A stretch of DNA of 64,000 bases from Rhodobacter calidifons (GCF_011174775.1 NZ_JAANHS010000006.1:124001-188000), one strand, 5' to 3'. Shown: positions 44,083-54,695, counted from the stretch's first letter. Translations and numbers: made by a program. Notes: a model not told the origin generated them from the sequence alone.

Positions 44083-45246
44083 ATGACTGAAATGGTCTAT
44101 GGCTCCAATCCCGTACGGGTATCGGAGCCGGTCATCCCGAAATGGTGGCGCACCATCGACAAGTGGGTGCTGACCTGCGTCTTCGTGCTGTTCGGGATCG
44201 GGATTCTGCTGGGGCTGGCGGCATCGGTGCCGCTGGCGACGCGCAACGGGCTGGAGCCGTTCTATTATGTGCAGCGGCAGGCCTTCTTCGGCGGCGTCGC
44301 GCTGATCGTGATGATCGCGGTGTCGATGATGCCGCCCGTGATGGTGCGGCGGCTGGGCGTTCTGGGCTTTGCGCTGTCGATGGTGGCGCTGATGCTGCTG
44401 CCTCTGTTCGGCACCGATTTCGGCAAGGGCGCGGTGCGGTGGTTTTCCTTCGGATTTGCCAGCGTGCAGCCGTCCGAGTTCCTGAAGCCGGGCTTCGTGG
44501 TGGTGGTGGCCTGGCTGATCGCGGCGTCGCAGGATCTGGCGGGGCCGCCGGGCAAGACGATTTCCTTTGCGCTGACGCTGGTCGTGGTGGGGTTCCTGGC
44601 GATGCAGCCGGATTTCGGCCAGTCGGCGCTGGTGCTGTTCGCCTGGGGCGTGGTCTATTTCGTGGGCGGTGCGCCGATGCTGCTGATCGGGGTCGTGGGC
44701 GGGATCGTCGCGGCGGCGGGGCTGGTGTTCTATGAATCCTCCGAGCATTTCGCCCGGCGGATCGACGGCTTCCTGTCGCCGGACGTGGACCCGCGCACAC
44801 AGCTGGGCTATGCGGCGAATGCGATCCAGGAGGGCGGCTTCTTCGGCGTGGGCGTGGGCGGGGGCCAGGTGAAGTGGTCGCTGCCGGACGCGCATACCGA
44901 TTTCATCATCGCGGTGGCGGCCGAGGAATACGGGCTGATCCTGGTCCTGGCGATCCTGGCGCTGTATGGCGTGATCGTTGTGCGGTCCTTGTGGCGGCTT
45001 CTGCCGGAGCGCGACCCTTTCGCGCGGCTGGCGGGGGCGGGTCTGGCCTGCATCTTCGGAGTGCAGGCGATGATCAACATGGGGGTCGCGGTGCGCCTTT
45101 TGCCCGCCAAGGGGATGACGCTGCCCTTTGTCAGCTATGGCGGGTCCTCGGTCATCGCGGCCGGGATCACGCTGGGGATGCTCCTGGCGCTGACGCGGGA
45201 ACGGCCGCGCGGGCAGATGAGCGACGTGTTCCGGCGGGGGCGGTGA
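44083..45246 (+). CDS. ftsW: Lipid II polymerase / division protein FtsW
   Basis: A 387-residue SEDS-family glycosyltransferase of the divisome with about ten membrane segments. Family signatures: [54 protein letters not shown] and [10 protein letters not shown] near the end. It polymerises peptidoglycan at the septum with its partner FtsI, which is not in this window. It is the first visible gene of the division/murein cluster; murD and mraY, which often precede ftsW, are not upstream. murG follows after an 88-base gap containing a palindromic repeat. Confidence 0.96.
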   Translation: MTEMVYGSNPVRVSEPVIPKWWRTIDKWVLTCVFVLFGIGILLGLAASVPLATRNGLEPFYYVQRQAFFGGVALIVMIAVSMMPPVMVRRLGVLGFALSMVALMLLPLFGTDFGKGAVRWFSFGFASVQPSEFLKPGFVVVVAWLIAASQDLAGPPGKTISFALTLVVVGFLAMQPDFGQSALVLFAWGVVYFVGGAPMLLIGVVGGIVAAAGLVFYESSEHFARRIDGFLSPDVDPRTQLGYAANAIQEGGFFGVGVGGGQVKWSLPDAHTDFIIAVAAEEYGLILVLAILALYGVIVVRSLWRLLPERDPFARLAGAGLACIFGVQAMINMGVAVRLLPAKGMTLPFVSYGGSSVIAAGITLGMLLALTRERPRGQMSDVFRRGR

Positions 45247-45263
45247 TGGATGTCCTGATCGTG

Positions 45264-45306
45264 AGCCCCCCCACCCCGGCCCTCCCCCACGGAGGGGGGA
45301 GGGAGG
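45264..45306. repeat. Palindromic repeat-like element between ftsW and murG
   Basis: A C-rich then G-rich stretch. CCCTCCCCC (45280-45288) pairs with GGGGGAGGG (45295-45303) around a six-base loop, and the flank reads GAGCCCCCCCACCCCGG. Read on the plus strand it translates to [11 protein letters not shown], the kind of peptide that dispersed palindromic elements give in many proteobacteria. Only one copy is in the window, so repetition elsewhere is inferred. Confidence 0.5.
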
Positions 45307-45334
45307 CACTTGTCGTGACCGGAGGTCCCGGAGG

Positions 45335-46429
45335 ATGAGCGGCAAGCTGTTGCTGATCGCGGCGGGGGGCACGGGGGGGCACATGTTCCCCGCGCAGGCC
45401 CTGGCCGAGGCGATGCTGGCGCGGGGCTGGCGGGTGAAGCTGTCCACGGATGATCGCGGCGCGCGCTATGCCGGCGGGTTTCCCGAGGCAGTGACGGTGG
45501 AAAGGGTGGCGTCGGCGACCTTTGCGCGCGGGGGGACGGCGGCGAAGCTGCTGGTGCCGGTGCGGATTCTGGGCGGGGTCATGGGCGCGCTGCTGTCGCA
45601 GCTGCGCGACCGGCCGGCGGTGGTGGTGGGCTTCGGCGGCTATCCGTCCATCCCGGCGCTGGCGGCGGCCTGGATCCTGCGGCGGCCCCGGATGATCCAT
45701 GAGCAGAACGGGGTGCTGGGCCGGGTGAACCAGGTTTTCGCGCGGAGGGTGGACAAGGTCGCCTGCGGGACCTGGCCCACGGCCCTGCCGGTGGGCGTGG
45801 CGGGTGAGCCGGTGGGCAATCCGGTGCGGCAGGCGGTGCTGGACCGGGCTTCGGCGCCCTATATTCCTCCGGGCGATTACCCGATGTCGATGGTGGTGAT
45901 CGGGGGCTCGCAGGGGGCGCGGATCCTGTCGGATGTGGTGCCGGCGGCGGTGGCGCTGTTGCCGGAGGGCCTGCGCGCCAACCTGCGGATCGCGCATCAG
46001 GCGCGGGACGAGGACGCGGCGCGGGCGGCGGCGGGGTATGAGGCGGCGGGGGTGCGGGCCGAGATCGCGCCGTTCTTTTCCGACATTCCCCGGCGGCTGT
46101 CGGAGGCTCAGCTGGTCATCAGCCGGTCGGGGGCGTCCTCGGTGGCGGATATCAGCGTGATCGGGCGGCCGGCGATCCTGATTCCCTATGCCGCGGCGAC
46201 GGGGGATCATCAGACGGCGAATGCGAAGGGGCTGGCTGACGCTGCGGCGGCGGTGGTGGTGCAGGAGAAGGCGCTTGACGCGGGTGTCCTGGCGGGCCAC
46301 ATCGCCGCGATCCTGGAGGATCCCCATCGCGCCGAGAGCATGGCGCGGGCGGCGCTGGGTGAGGGCAAGCCGGACGCCACGGCGCGACTGGTGGCCCTGG
46401 TGGAAGAGTTGGGCGGAGAGACGCAATGA
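45335..46429 (+). CDS. murG: UDP-GlcNAc:undecaprenyl-PP-MurNAc-pentapeptide GlcNAc transferase
   Basis: A 364-residue GT28 enzyme that makes lipid II on the inner face of the membrane. The N-terminal [18 protein letters not shown], the FGGYPSIP loop, [11 protein letters not shown] and, in the C-terminal domain, [13 protein letters not shown] and [12 protein letters not shown] are all MurG signatures. GGTCCCGGAGG precedes ATG 45335. The stop overlaps the murC ATG by four bases, so expression is coupled. Confidence 0.97.
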   Translation: MSGKLLLIAAGGTGGHMFPAQALAEAMLARGWRVKLSTDDRGARYAGGFPEAVTVERVASATFARGGTAAKLLVPVRILGGVMGALLSQLRDRPAVVVGFGGYPSIPALAAAWILRRPRMIHEQNGVLGRVNQVFARRVDKVACGTWPTALPVGVAGEPVGNPVRQAVLDRASAPYIPPGDYPMSMVVIGGSQGARILSDVVPAAVALLPEGLRANLRIAHQARDEDAARAAAGYEAAGVRAEIAPFFSDIPRRLSEAQLVISRSGASSVADISVIGRPAILIPYAAATGDHQTANAKGLADAAAAVVVQEKALDAGVLAGHIAAILEDPHRAESMARAALGEGKPDATARLVALVEELGGETQ

Positions 46430-47835
46430 ACGCAGCCACGAAACTGCCGCTGGAACTGGGGCCGATCCATTTCGTCGGCATCGGCGGGATCGGCATGTCG
46501 GGCATCGCCGAGGTGCTGATGACGCTGGGCTACCGGGTGCAGGGGTCGGATGCGAAGGCGTCGAAGATCACCGACCGACTGGTCAGCCTGGGCGCGACCT
46601 TCTTCGAGGGCCAGCGGGCCGAAAACATCGGGGACGGGGTGTCGGTGGTGGTGATTTCCTCGGCGATCAGGAAGGGCAACCCGGAGCTGGAAGAGGCGCG
46701 GCGGCGCAAGCTGCCGGTGGTGCGGCGGGCCGAGATGCTGGCGGAGCTGATGCGGCTGCGGTCGAACATCGCCATCGCCGGGACGCATGGCAAGACGACG
46801 ACCACGACGATGGTGGCGACGCTGCTGGACAAGGGGGGCTTTGATCCCACGGTCATCAACGGCGGTGTGATCCATGCCTATGGGTCCAATGCCCGGGCCG
46901 GGGCGGGGGAATGGATGGTGGTGGAGGCGGACGAGAGCGACGGCAGCTTCAACCGGCTGCCCGCGACCATCGCCATCGTGACCAACATCGACCCCGAGCA
47001 CATGGAGCATTGGGGAACCTTCGACGCGCTGCGCAAGGGCTTCCTGGATTTCGTGTCGAACATCCCGTTCTACGGGCTGGCGGTCTGCTGCACCGATCAC
47101 CCCGAGGTGCAGGCTCTGGTCGGCCGGGTCACGGACCGGCGCGTGGTGACGTTCGGCTTCAACGCTCAGGCCGACGTGCGGGCGGTGAACCTGCGCTATG
47201 AAAACGGCACGGCGCATTTCGACGTGGCCTTGCAGGCGGAAGGCCAGATGATCGAAGGCTGCACCTTGCCGATGCCGGGGGATCACAATGTCTCGAACGC
47301 GCTGGCGGCGGTGGCGGTCGCGCGGCATCTGGGGATGAAGCGCGACGAGATCCGCGAGGCGCTGGCGGGTTTTGCCGGGGTGAACCGGCGTTTCACCAAG
47401 GTCGCCGAGGTGAACGGGGTCACGATCATCGACGATTACGGCCATCACCCGGTGGAGATCGCGGCGGTCCTGAAGGCCGCGCGGCAAGCGACCAGGGGGC
47501 GGATCATCGCCGTGCATCAGCCGCACCGCTATACCCGGCTGTCGAGCCTGTTCGAGGAGTTCTGCACCTGTTTCAACGAGGCCGACGTGGTGGCCATCGC
47601 CGAGGTCTATTCCGCCGGTGAGGACCCGATTGCGGGCGCGAGCCGCGACGATCTGGTGGCGGGGCTGATCGCGCATGGCCATCGCCACGCCCGGGCGCTG
47701 GCCGACGAATCCGAACTGGCGCGGCTGGTCAGGGAACAGGCGCAGCCGGGGGATATGGTGGTCTGCCTCGGGGCCGGGACGATCAGTGCCTGGGCCAATG
47801 CGCTGCCCGCGAAACTGATGGGCAAGGCGGCATGA
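46426..47835 (+). CDS. murC: UDP-N-acetylmuramate--L-alanine ligase
   Basis: A 469-residue Mur ligase adding the first amino acid of the peptidoglycan stem. Visible: N-terminal [16 protein letters not shown] (UDP-binding), central ATP loop [16 protein letters not shown] near residue 118, [31 protein letters not shown], and C-terminal [10 protein letters not shown] and HQPHRYTRL. Coupled to murG by an ATGA overlap. A pair of palindromes follows it. Confidence 0.97.
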   Translation: MNAATKLPLELGPIHFVGIGGIGMSGIAEVLMTLGYRVQGSDAKASKITDRLVSLGATFFEGQRAENIGDGVSVVVISSAIRKGNPELEEARRRKLPVVRRAEMLAELMRLRSNIAIAGTHGKTTTTTMVATLLDKGGFDPTVINGGVIHAYGSNARAGAGEWMVVEADESDGSFNRLPATIAIVTNIDPEHMEHWGTFDALRKGFLDFVSNIPFYGLAVCCTDHPEVQALVGRVTDRRVVTFGFNAQADVRAVNLRYENGTAHFDVALQAEGQMIEGCTLPMPGDHNVSNALAAVAVARHLGMKRDEIREALAGFAGVNRRFTKVAEVNGVTIIDDYGHHPVEIAAVLKAARQATRGRIIAVHQPHRYTRLSSLFEEFCTCFNEADVVAIAEVYSAGEDPIAGASRDDLVAGLIAHGHRHARALADESELARLVREQAQPGDMVVCLGAGTISAWANALPAKLMGKAA

Positions 47836-47842
47836 GTGGGGC

Positions 47843-47886
47843 CAAAACTCTTCGAAGAGTTTTGCAAATTCCTTCGAAGGAATTTG
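47843..47886. repeat. Two adjacent perfect 22-base palindromes
   Basis: The first palindrome (47843-47864) is CAAAACTCTTC followed by its exact complement; the second (47865-47886) is CAAATTCCTTC followed by its exact complement. They abut without spacer and both centre on TTCGAA. They sit seven bases after the murC stop, in an AT-rich island within GC-rich DNA. They could fold as two hairpins in RNA (processing or attenuation), be a dispersed repeat, or bind a dimeric protein. Confidence 0.8.
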
Positions 47887-47911
47887 GGTTCCCGGGGCTG
47901 GCGGTGCTGAA

Positions 47912-48178
47912 ATGAGCCCGCCGCTGATCCTGGGCTGTCTCTGGGTCCTTGCCGCAGCGGTCACGGCGATGCTGCCGATGCGGCGGCAGATGGCGCCGGG
48001 ACTGGCTTTGCTGGCGGCTGCTCCGGTGCTGCTGGTCTGGATCGGCTGGCTGCATGGCTGGCTTTGGCTGGCGGTGGGGTTGTTCGCCTTTGTCTCGATG
48101 TTCCGCAACCCGCTGCTCTACTTCGCGCGGCGGGCCATGGGACGGCCCGCGCCGCTGCCGAAGGAGCTTGAGAAGTGA
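47912..48178 (+). CDS. DUF2484-type small membrane protein
   Basis: An 88-residue protein with two or three hydrophobic segments (ILGCLWVLAAAVTAMLP, LALLAAAPVLLVWIGWLHGWLWLAVGLFAF) and a basic tail with SMFRNPLLYFARR. From memory it fits the DUF2484 family, which occurs between murC and murB in Rhodobacteraceae. The next gene is a paralogue: both have CLxWLxAANVxAMxPxR-like starts. The GTG of the next gene overlaps its stop. Function unknown; a division or wall role is suggested only by position. Confidence 0.8.
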   Translation: MSPPLILGCLWVLAAAVTAMLPMRRQMAPGLALLAAAPVLLVWIGWLHGWLWLAVGLFAFVSMFRNPLLYFARRAMGRPAPLPKELEK

Positions 48179-48420
48179 CGCTGCCGCTTGCGCTTTGTCT
48201 GGTCTGGCTGATCGCGGCAAACGTGATCGCGATGTTTCCGTCGCGCGACAGGCATTGGCGGGCGGCCTCTGTGCTGATCGCGGTGGGCGTGCCGCTTCTG
48301 GGCTGGGCGACCTATGTCGGCGGCCCGGTGGTGGGACTTCTGCTGTTGGCCGCAGGGGCGTCGGTCCTGCGCTGGCCGGTGATCTTCCTCTGGCGCTGGC
48401 TGCGCCGTCAGGTCGGGTAG
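48175..48420 (+). CDS. DUF2484-type small membrane protein (paralogue)
   Basis: An 81-residue protein starting at GTG 48175, overlapping the preceding stop by four bases (GTGA). CLVWLIAANVIAMFPSRDRHWR at the start and LRWPVIFLWRWLRRQ at the end parallel the preceding gene (CLWVLAAAVTAMLPMRRQM; FRNPLLYFARRAM), so the two arose by duplication. Three hydrophobic segments. Function unknown. Confidence 0.8.
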   Translation: MTLPLALCLVWLIAANVIAMFPSRDRHWRAASVLIAVGVPLLGWATYVGGPVVGLLLLAAGASVLRWPVIFLWRWLRRQVG

Positions 48421-48424
48421 GGCG

Positions 48425-48691
48425 ATGACAGGGAGTCTCTGGGCGATTGGAGGCGCTACAGTGATTCTGGCGGGGCTGATGTCCTATTTCATGACCCTTC
48501 GCTATGGCTGGGGGGCGGCGGTGCTGCTGCCGGTTCTGGCGCTGGCGGCGATGATCGGCATGACCTGGCAGGATGCGGGCCTGGACATGGCCGGAGGCAT
48601 CGGCCTTTTGCGCGAGGCGCTGGTCTTAGCCGCGCCGATCCTTGGGGGCGCGGTGGTCGGCATTCTGCTTGCGCTCTGGCGGCGGGCCTGA
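48425..48691 (+). CDS. Small hypothetical membrane protein
   Basis: An 88-residue protein with three hydrophobic segments (residues about 4-22, 28-45 and 66-84) and a short polar loop (MTWQDAGLDMAG). Not obviously related to the two DUF2484-type proteins before it. Starts at ATG four bases after the preceding stop, within the same transcript, and is followed by murB. Function unknown. Confidence 0.7.
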   Translation: MTGSLWAIGGATVILAGLMSYFMTLRYGWGAAVLLPVLALAAMIGMTWQDAGLDMAGGIGLLREALVLAAPILGGAVVGILLALWRRA

Positions 48692-48730
48692 GGTCTTGCA
48701 CGGATGCGGAAAGCGCCGCAGAAGGCGGGG

Positions 48731-49660
48731 ATGACGGTGACTTTGCCCGAAACGCGCGGCGTGCTGACGCCGGATCGCCCGCTGGCGGACCTGACCTGGC
48801 TGCGGGTGGGCGGGCCGGCGGACTGGCTGTATCAGCCTGCGGACGAGGCCGATCTGGCCGCGTTTCTGGGCGCGCTGGATCCTTCCGTGCCGGTGTTCCC
48901 GATGGGCGTGGGGTCGAACCTGATCGTGCGGGACGGCGGCATCCGCGCGGTGGTGATCCGGCTGGGGCGGGGGTTCAATGCGATTGCGGTCGAGGGGGAC
49001 AGGGTGGTCGCGGGGGCTGCGGCCTTGGACGCGCATGTCGCGCGGCGGGCGGCAGAGGCGGGGCTGGACCTGACCTTCCTGCGCACGATCCCCGGGACGA
49101 TCGGCGGCGCGGTGCGGATGAATGCCGGGTGCTACGGGTCTTATGTGGCGGATGTGCTGGAGGAGGTGCGGGTCGTCCTGCGGTCGGGCGAGGTCGTGAC
49201 ATTGCCTGCAAGCGCGCTGGCGCTGCGCTATCGGCAGAGCGATCTGCCGGAGGGCGCGGTGATCGTCTCGGCCACGTTCCGCGCAGGCAGGGGCGATCCG
49301 GCGGTGCTGGAGGCGCGGATGGCGGAGCAGATCGCCCGGCGCGATGCCAGCCAGCCGACCAAGGAGCGCTCGGCGGGGTCGACGTTCCGCAATCCGGCGG
49401 GGTTCAGCTCGACCGGGCGGGCGGACGACAGCCACGAGTTGAAGGCCTGGAAGGTGATCGACGACGCCGGAATGCGCGGCGCGCGGCTGGGCGGGGCGCA
49501 GATGTCTGCCATGCATTCCAACTTCCTGATCAACGCCGGAGGGGCGACGGCGGCGGATCTGGAAAATCTGGGCGAGGAAGTGCGAAAAAAGGTTTTCCAA
49601 TCAAGCGGTATCACGCTAGAGTGGGAAATCATGCGGGTCGGAGAATTCCCGCAGGACTAA
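48731..49660 (+). CDS. murB: UDP-N-acetylmuramate dehydrogenase (UDP-N-acetylenolpyruvoylglucosamine reductase)
   Basis: A FAD enzyme that makes UDP-MurNAc. About 309 residues from ATG 48731 (AAGGCGGGG just upstream); ATG 48704 would add nine residues. FAD-binding part: [48 protein letters not shown]. Catalytic part: [20 protein letters not shown] and [21 protein letters not shown]. It is a type IIb-like short form. A 27-base gap separates 49660 from ddl. Confidence 0.95.
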   Translation: MTVTLPETRGVLTPDRPLADLTWLRVGGPADWLYQPADEADLAAFLGALDPSVPVFPMGVGSNLIVRDGGIRAVVIRLGRGFNAIAVEGDRVVAGAAALDAHVARRAAEAGLDLTFLRTIPGTIGGAVRMNAGCYGSYVADVLEEVRVVLRSGEVVTLPASALALRYRQSDLPEGAVIVSATFRAGRGDPAVLEARMAEQIARRDASQPTKERSAGSTFRNPAGFSSTGRADDSHELKAWKVIDDAGMRGARLGGAQMSAMHSNFLINAGGATAADLENLGEEVRKKVFQSSGITLEWEIMRVGEFPQD

Positions 49661-49687
49661 CGATATCACGGGTCGCACAAGGCCCGG

Positions 49688-50620
49688 ATGAGGCAGTGCA
49701 TGGCGGGCGCATCGAGCAGGATGGCCCCCGAAGTGGCGGTTCTGATGGGTGGCCTTTCCGCCGAGCGGGAAGTGTCGCTTGTCTCTGGGCGCGAATGCGC
49801 CAAGGCCCTGCGGGCGGCTGGTTACCGGGTGACGGAGGTCGATTGCGGCCCCGATCTGCCTGCGCGTCTGGCTGATCTGCGCCCCGACGTCTGTTTCAAC
49901 GCGCTGCATGGCCGCTGGGGCGAGGACGGCTGCGTCCAGGGGATGCTGGAATGGCTGAAGCTGCCCTATACCCATTCCGGGGTGCTGGCCTCGGCCCTGG
50001 CGATGGACAAGGTGAAGACCAAGGAGGTCTACCGCGCCGCCGGTCTGCCGGTGGTGGACAGCGTTCTGGCCAGCCGGGAAGCGGTGGAAGCCGGGCATGT
50101 GCTGGCGCCGCCTTATGTTGTGAAGCCCTACAACGAGGGGTCCTCGGTCGGGGTCTACATCGTGCGCGAAGGGTCGAATGCGCCGCGGCTGGCCGAGACG
50201 ATGCCGGATGTGGTGATGGTGGAGGCCTATGCCCCGGGGCGCGAGCTGACGACCACGGTGATGGGCGACCGGGCGCTGGGGGTGACGGACATCATCACCG
50301 ACGGCTGGTATGACTATGAGGCCAAGTATGCGCCGGGCGGCAGCCGGCACGAATGCCCGGCGAACATCCCGGCCGAGATCGAGGCGGCCTGTCTGGACTA
50401 TGCGCTGCGCGCGCATCGGGCGCTGGGGTGCCGGGGCGTCAGCCGCACCGATTTCCGTTGGGATGAAAGCCGGGGGCTGGCCGGGCTGATCCTGCTGGAG
50501 ACGAACACCCAGCCGGGGATGACGCCCACGTCGCTCGCGCCCGAGCAGGCGGCGATGCAGGGGATCGGGTTCCCGGAGTTCTGCGCCTGGATGGTGGAGG
50601 ATGCGTCATGCAATCGCTGA
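49688..50620 (+). CDS. ddl: D-alanine--D-alanine ligase
   Basis: A 310-residue ATP-grasp enzyme joining two D-alanines for the pentapeptide. [19 protein letters not shown] near the start, [58 protein letters not shown], and [20 protein letters not shown] (metal and D-Ala binding) are Ddl signatures. ATG 49688 has AAGG upstream; in-frame ATGs at 49700 and 49721 are alternatives, the last nearest to the conserved core. It overlaps ftsQ by 13 bases. Confidence 0.96.
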   Translation: MRQCMAGASSRMAPEVAVLMGGLSAEREVSLVSGRECAKALRAAGYRVTEVDCGPDLPARLADLRPDVCFNALHGRWGEDGCVQGMLEWLKLPYTHSGVLASALAMDKVKTKEVYRAAGLPVVDSVLASREAVEAGHVLAPPYVVKPYNEGSSVGVYIVREGSNAPRLAETMPDVVMVEAYAPGRELTTTVMGDRALGVTDIITDGWYDYEAKYAPGGSRHECPANIPAEIEAACLDYALRAHRALGCRGVSRTDFRWDESRGLAGLILLETNTQPGMTPTSLAPEQAAMQGIGFPEFCAWMVEDASCNR

Positions 50621-51504
50621 TTGCGCGCCGCCCCGGTCGCAGCCCGCGTCGCGATCCCGCGCCGTCGAAATGGGACTACCGGCTGCAACGGCTGCTGCTG
50701 ACGCCCTATGTGCGGGCCTTCCTGATCAAGGGCGTGCCTGGCCTCGTGGCGCTTGGGGCGGTGCTGTTGTGGTTCAGCCATGAACCGAACCGGCTGATGG
50801 TGATCGACAAGCTGACCCAGCTGCGCGCCGAATTCGAGGCGCGGCCGGAGTTCCGCGTCTCGCTGGCCCGCATCGAGGGGGCCTCGGACGACCTGGCCGA
50901 GGCGGTGCGGGCCAAGCTGGCGCTGCCCCTGCCGATGTCGTCCTTCCACATCGACCTTGACGCCGCGCGGAGCCGGATCGAGGCGCTGGACGCGGTGCTG
51001 AGGGCCGACCTGCGGGTGCGGGCCGGCGGCGTGTTGCAGGTGCAGATCACCGAGCGCGTTCCGGTGGCGGTCTGGCGCAGCGTGGACGGCCTGACCCTGG
51101 TGGACGAGACCGGCCATCGCGTCGCGGGGCTTCTGCATCGGTCCGACCGGGCCGACCTGCCGCTGATTGCCGGCGAGGGGGCCGACCGCGCCACCCCCGA
51201 GGCTCTGGAGCTGATCGCCGCCGCCGGGCCGCTGATCCCGCGCCTGCGCGGGCTGGTCCGCATGGGCGAGCGCCGCTGGGACATGGTGCTGGACCGCAAC
51301 CAGCGCATCCTTCTGCCCGAGACCAATCCGGTCCAGGCGCTGGAGCGCCTGCTGGCGCTGGACCAGGCCCAGGACCTGATGAACCGCGACATCCTGACCG
51401 TGGACCTGCGGTCCGACCACCGCCCCACCCTTCGCCTGACCCCCAATGCCCTTGCCGAGGTCCGCCGCGCGCAAGGCCTAGAAACCGTGGAGAACGAACT
51501 GTGA
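50608..51504 (+). CDS. ftsQ: Cell division protein FtsQ
   Basis: A 298-residue bitopic divisome protein. A basic cytoplasmic tail of about 45 residues precedes a membrane segment ([15 protein letters not shown]), then a POTRA domain ([51 protein letters not shown]) and the FtsQ domain with LVDETGHRV. It links FtsA/FtsZ-side assembly to the periplasmic division proteins. Its stop overlaps the GTG of ftsA by four bases. Confidence 0.92.
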   Translation: MQSLIARRPGRSPRRDPAPSKWDYRLQRLLLTPYVRAFLIKGVPGLVALGAVLLWFSHEPNRLMVIDKLTQLRAEFEARPEFRVSLARIEGASDDLAEAVRAKLALPLPMSSFHIDLDAARSRIEALDAVLRADLRVRAGGVLQVQITERVPVAVWRSVDGLTLVDETGHRVAGLLHRSDRADLPLIAGEGADRATPEALELIAAAGPLIPRLRGLVRMGERRWDMVLDRNQRILLPETNPVQALERLLALDQAQDLMNRDILTVDLRSDHRPTLRLTPNALAEVRRAQGLETVENEL

Positions 51505-52835
51505 CCGATCTCTATACTTCCCAGCGCGCCATGCGGAACATGCGGAAAGCGGCCATGCAACGCGGCGTGATCGCCATTCTGGACGTGGGCACCTCGAAGA
51601 TCGCCTGTCTGGTCCTGCGCTTCGACGGGCCGGACAAGTTGCGCGAACAGGACGGCGTGGGGCCGATGGCGGGGCAGAGCCAGTTCCGGGTGATCGGTGC
51701 GGCCACCACCCGCAGCCGGGGCGTGCGCTTCGGCGAGATCGCGGTGATGAACGAGACCGAGCGCGCGATCCGCACCGCGGTGCAGGCGGCGCAGAAGATG
51801 GCGAATGTGCGGGTCGATCATGTGATCGCCTGCTTCTCGGGCGCCGAGCCGCGCAGCTATGGGCTGGCGGGCGAGCTGGACCTTCAGGACAGCGTGGTGA
51901 CGGAACAGGACGTGAGCCGGGTGCTGGCCGCCTGCGAGGTGCCGGACCTGGGGCAGGGCCGCGAGGTGCTGCACGCCCAGCCGGTCAACTTCGCGCTGGA
52001 TCACCGCACCGGACTGGCCGATCCGCGCGGGCAGATCGGGCATCGGCTGGCGGTGGACATGCACCTTCTGTCGGTGGACGGCGACGTGATCCAGAACCTG
52101 CTTTACTGCATCAAGCGCTGCGATCTGGAACTGGCGGGGCTGGCCTCATCGGCCTATGTCTCTGGCATTTCCAGCCTGGTCGAGGACGAGCAGGAACTGG
52201 GCGCCGCCTGCATCGACATGGGCGGGGGCGCGACCGGCATCTCGATCTTCATGAAGAAGCACATGATCTATGCCGACAGCGTGCGGATGGGCGGGGATCA
52301 TGTGACGAGCGACATTTCCAAGGGCTTGCAGATCCCGATGTCGGTGGCCGAGCGGATCAAGACGCGCCATGGCGGGCTGTACGCCACCGGCATGGACGAC
52401 CGCGAGATGATCGACATCGGCGGCGACAGCGGCGATTGGGAGAAGGACCGCCGCCAGATCAGCCGGACCGAGCTGATCGGCATCATGCGGCCGCGTGTCG
52501 AGGAGATCCTGGAGGAAGTCCGCGCCACGCTGGACGCGGCGGGCTTTGACAGCTTGCCCAGCCAGCAGATCGTGCTGACCGGTGGCGGCAGCCAGATTCC
52601 GGGGCTTGACGGCATCGCGACGCGGGTGCTGGGGCAGCGTGTCCGGCTGGGGCGTCCGCTGCGGGTGCAGGGCCTGCCGCAGGCCGCGACCGGGGCGGCC
52701 TTTGCCAGCGCGGTCGGTCTGTGCCTGTTCGCTGCGCATCCCCAGGACGAATGGTGGGACTTCGAGGTTCCGGCCGAGCGCTACCCGGTGCGGTCGCTGC
52801 GGCGGGCCGTCAAATGGTTCAAGGACAACTGGTGA
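51501..52835 (+). CDS. ftsA: Cell division protein FtsA
   Basis: A 444-residue actin-like protein that tethers FtsZ to the membrane. Phosphate-1 motif GVIAILDVGTSKIACLVLRF, phosphate-2 CIDMGGGATGISIF, adenosine motif IVLTGGGSQIPGL, and a C-terminal amphipathic stretch SLRRAVKWFKDNW for membrane binding. The first 20 residues (TSQRAMRNMRKAAMQRG) are an extension common in related bacteria. GTG start coupled to ftsQ. About 195 bases separate it from ftsZ, probably carrying an ftsZ promoter. Confidence 0.95.
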   Translation: MTDLYTSQRAMRNMRKAAMQRGVIAILDVGTSKIACLVLRFDGPDKLREQDGVGPMAGQSQFRVIGAATTRSRGVRFGEIAVMNETERAIRTAVQAAQKMANVRVDHVIACFSGAEPRSYGLAGELDLQDSVVTEQDVSRVLAACEVPDLGQGREVLHAQPVNFALDHRTGLADPRGQIGHRLAVDMHLLSVDGDVIQNLLYCIKRCDLELAGLASSAYVSGISSLVEDEQELGAACIDMGGGATGISIFMKKHMIYADSVRMGGDHVTSDISKGLQIPMSVAERIKTRHGGLYATGMDDREMIDIGGDSGDWEKDRRQISRTELIGIMRPRVEEILEEVRATLDAAGFDSLPSQQIVLTGGGSQIPGLDGIATRVLGQRVRLGRPLRVQGLPQAATGAAFASAVGLCLFAAHPQDEWWDFEVPAERYPVRSLRRAVKWFKDNW

Positions 52836-53030
52836 CCGCAATATCCACGCGTGAAGGGCGAAATGCCGCTGATAACGGGCCTTTGGCCCCCATATTTCGT
52901 GGTCTTGCGCGAGTTTTCGCGTGACGTCCTGCAACGTTGTGGATAGAATCGGGGATAAGTCGGCCTTCCGCAGGGCAATCTGCGCGGAAAGGACCGGAAA
53001 CAGGCGGCGGACAAAGGGACAGGCAAACCC

Positions 53031-54668
53031 ATGGCACTCAATCTGACGATGACTTCCGAGCGTGAAGAGCTGAAGCCGCGCATCACCGTGTTCGGTGTGG
53101 GCGGTGCGGGCGGCAATGCGGTGAACAACATGATCGACAAGGCGCTGGAAGGCGTCGAGTTCGTCGTGGCCAACACCGATGCGCAGGCCTTGCAGCAAAG
53201 CCGGGCAGGCGCGCGGATCCAGATGGGTGTCAAGGCGACGGAAGGTCTTGGGGCGGGTGCCCGGCCCTCGGTCGGGGCGGCGGCGGCCGAGGAGACGATC
53301 GAGGAGATCGTCGATCACCTGGCGGGGGCGCATATGTGCTTCATCACCGCGGGCATGGGCGGTGGCACCGGCACGGGTGCGGCGCCGATCATCGCGCAGG
53401 CGGCGCGGGAGCTGGGCGTGCTGACCGTGGGCGTGGTGACCAAACCCTTCCAGTTCGAGGGCGCCAAGCGGATGCGTCAGGCCGAGGAAGGCATCGAGGC
53501 GCTGCAAAAGGTCGTCGATACGCTGATCATCATCCCGAACCAGAACCTGTTCCGGCTGGCCAACGAGCGCACCACCTTCACCGAAGCCTTCGCGATGGCG
53601 GACGACGTCCTCTATCAGGGCGTCAAGGGCGTGACCGACCTGATGGTGCGGCCGGGGCTCATCAACCTGGACTTCGCCGACGTGCGCGCGGTGATGGACG
53701 AGATGGGCAAGGCAATGATGGGCACGGGCGAGGCCACGGGCGAGGATCGCGCGGTGCAGGCGGCCGAGAAGGCGATCGCCAACCCGCTTCTGGACGAGAT
53801 CAGCCTGAACGGCGCGAAGGGTGTGCTGATCAACATCACCGGCGGGCATGACCTGACGCTGTTCGAGCTGGACGAGGCCGCGAACATCATCCGCGAGAAG
53901 GTGGACCCCGAGGCCAACATCATCGTCGGCTCCACCTTGGACACCGCGATGGAAGGCCGCATCCGGGTGTCGGTCGTGGCGACCGGCATCGACGCCTCGG
54001 CGGCGAACAAGGCCGAACCCCCGGTGGCGCGGCGCACGATGGAGCGGCCGCTGTCCGTGACGCCGACCAGGGAACCGGAAGCCCCGCGCGCCGCAGCCCC
54101 GGCGCCGATGGCCGAGCCGGCGATGGAAGAGCGCAACATCTTCGAAGAGGACGTCGCCGTCGTCGCGGATGCCGTCTTCGACGCGGCGGCCTCGAAGGCC
54201 GACATGGAGGCCGACGCGATGGCCGTCGAGGACGACCTGCCGCCGCCGGCCTATCGTCCGCAGACCCCGGCGCAGCCGACGCTGGTCCGTTCGGCCCCCG
54301 CCGCGATCGAGGCGGATCCGGGTTCCTTCGTCGCACCCCGTCCGCGGACGGCCGGACAGCCCTCGCCCGAGGCGCTGGCGCGGCTTCAGGCGGCGGTCAG
54401 CCGCCCCGGCGGCGCCGCGGCCAAGCCGGGCCGTCCGACGCCGGTCGCCGCCGCGCCCGCCCCGGCGCCAGCGGCCTCGCCAGCGAAGCCGCGCTTCGGC
54501 ATCGGAACGCTGATCAACCGCATGGCCGGGCACCTCGAGGCGGGCACCGCCACCGCGCCGGCAAGCCGGATGCAGCCGCCGGTGACCTCGTACGACGACG
54601 ATCACGACATGGGCTCTGACCAGGACCGGATCGAGATTCCCGCCTTCCTGCGCCGCCAGGCCAACTGA
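53031..54668 (+). CDS. ftsZ: Cell division GTPase FtsZ
   Basis: A 545-residue tubulin homologue. GTPase core: [25 protein letters not shown], the tubulin signature [13 protein letters not shown] and [17 protein letters not shown] long proline/alanine-rich linker (about residues 330-520) separates the core from the conserved C-terminal peptide [14 protein letters not shown] that binds FtsA. The linker is long compared with E. coli but usual for alphaproteobacteria. A hairpin terminator follows, so lpxC is probably transcribed separately. Confidence 0.97.
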   Translation: MALNLTMTSEREELKPRITVFGVGGAGGNAVNNMIDKALEGVEFVVANTDAQALQQSRAGARIQMGVKATEGLGAGARPSVGAAAAEETIEEIVDHLAGAHMCFITAGMGGGTGTGAAPIIAQAARELGVLTVGVVTKPFQFEGAKRMRQAEEGIEALQKVVDTLIIIPNQNLFRLANERTTFTEAFAMADDVLYQGVKGVTDLMVRPGLINLDFADVRAVMDEMGKAMMGTGEATGEDRAVQAAEKAIANPLLDEISLNGAKGVLINITGGHDLTLFELDEAANIIREKVDPEANIIVGSTLDTAMEGRIRVSVVATGIDASAANKAEPPVARRTMERPLSVTPTREPEAPRAAAPAPMAEPAMEERNIFEEDVAVVADAVFDAAASKADMEADAMAVEDDLPPPAYRPQTPAQPTLVRSAPAAIEADPGSFVAPRPRTAGQPSPEALARLQAAVSRPGGAAAKPGRPTPVAAAPAPAPAASPAKPRFGIGTLINRMAGHLEAGTATAPASRMQPPVTSYDDDHDMGSDQDRIEIPAFLRRQAN

Positions 54669-54695
54669 AAAGAACGCGGCACATCTGCGGACACT

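Noticed and set aside
45246-45338. Small frame ([14 protein letters not shown]...) between ftsW and murG
   Set aside because: It mainly translates the palindromic element and matches the pattern of non-coding dispersed repeats.
47843-47886. The twin palindromes as ends of an insertion sequence
   Set aside because: No transposase, no target duplication, and the two units abut rather than flank DNA.
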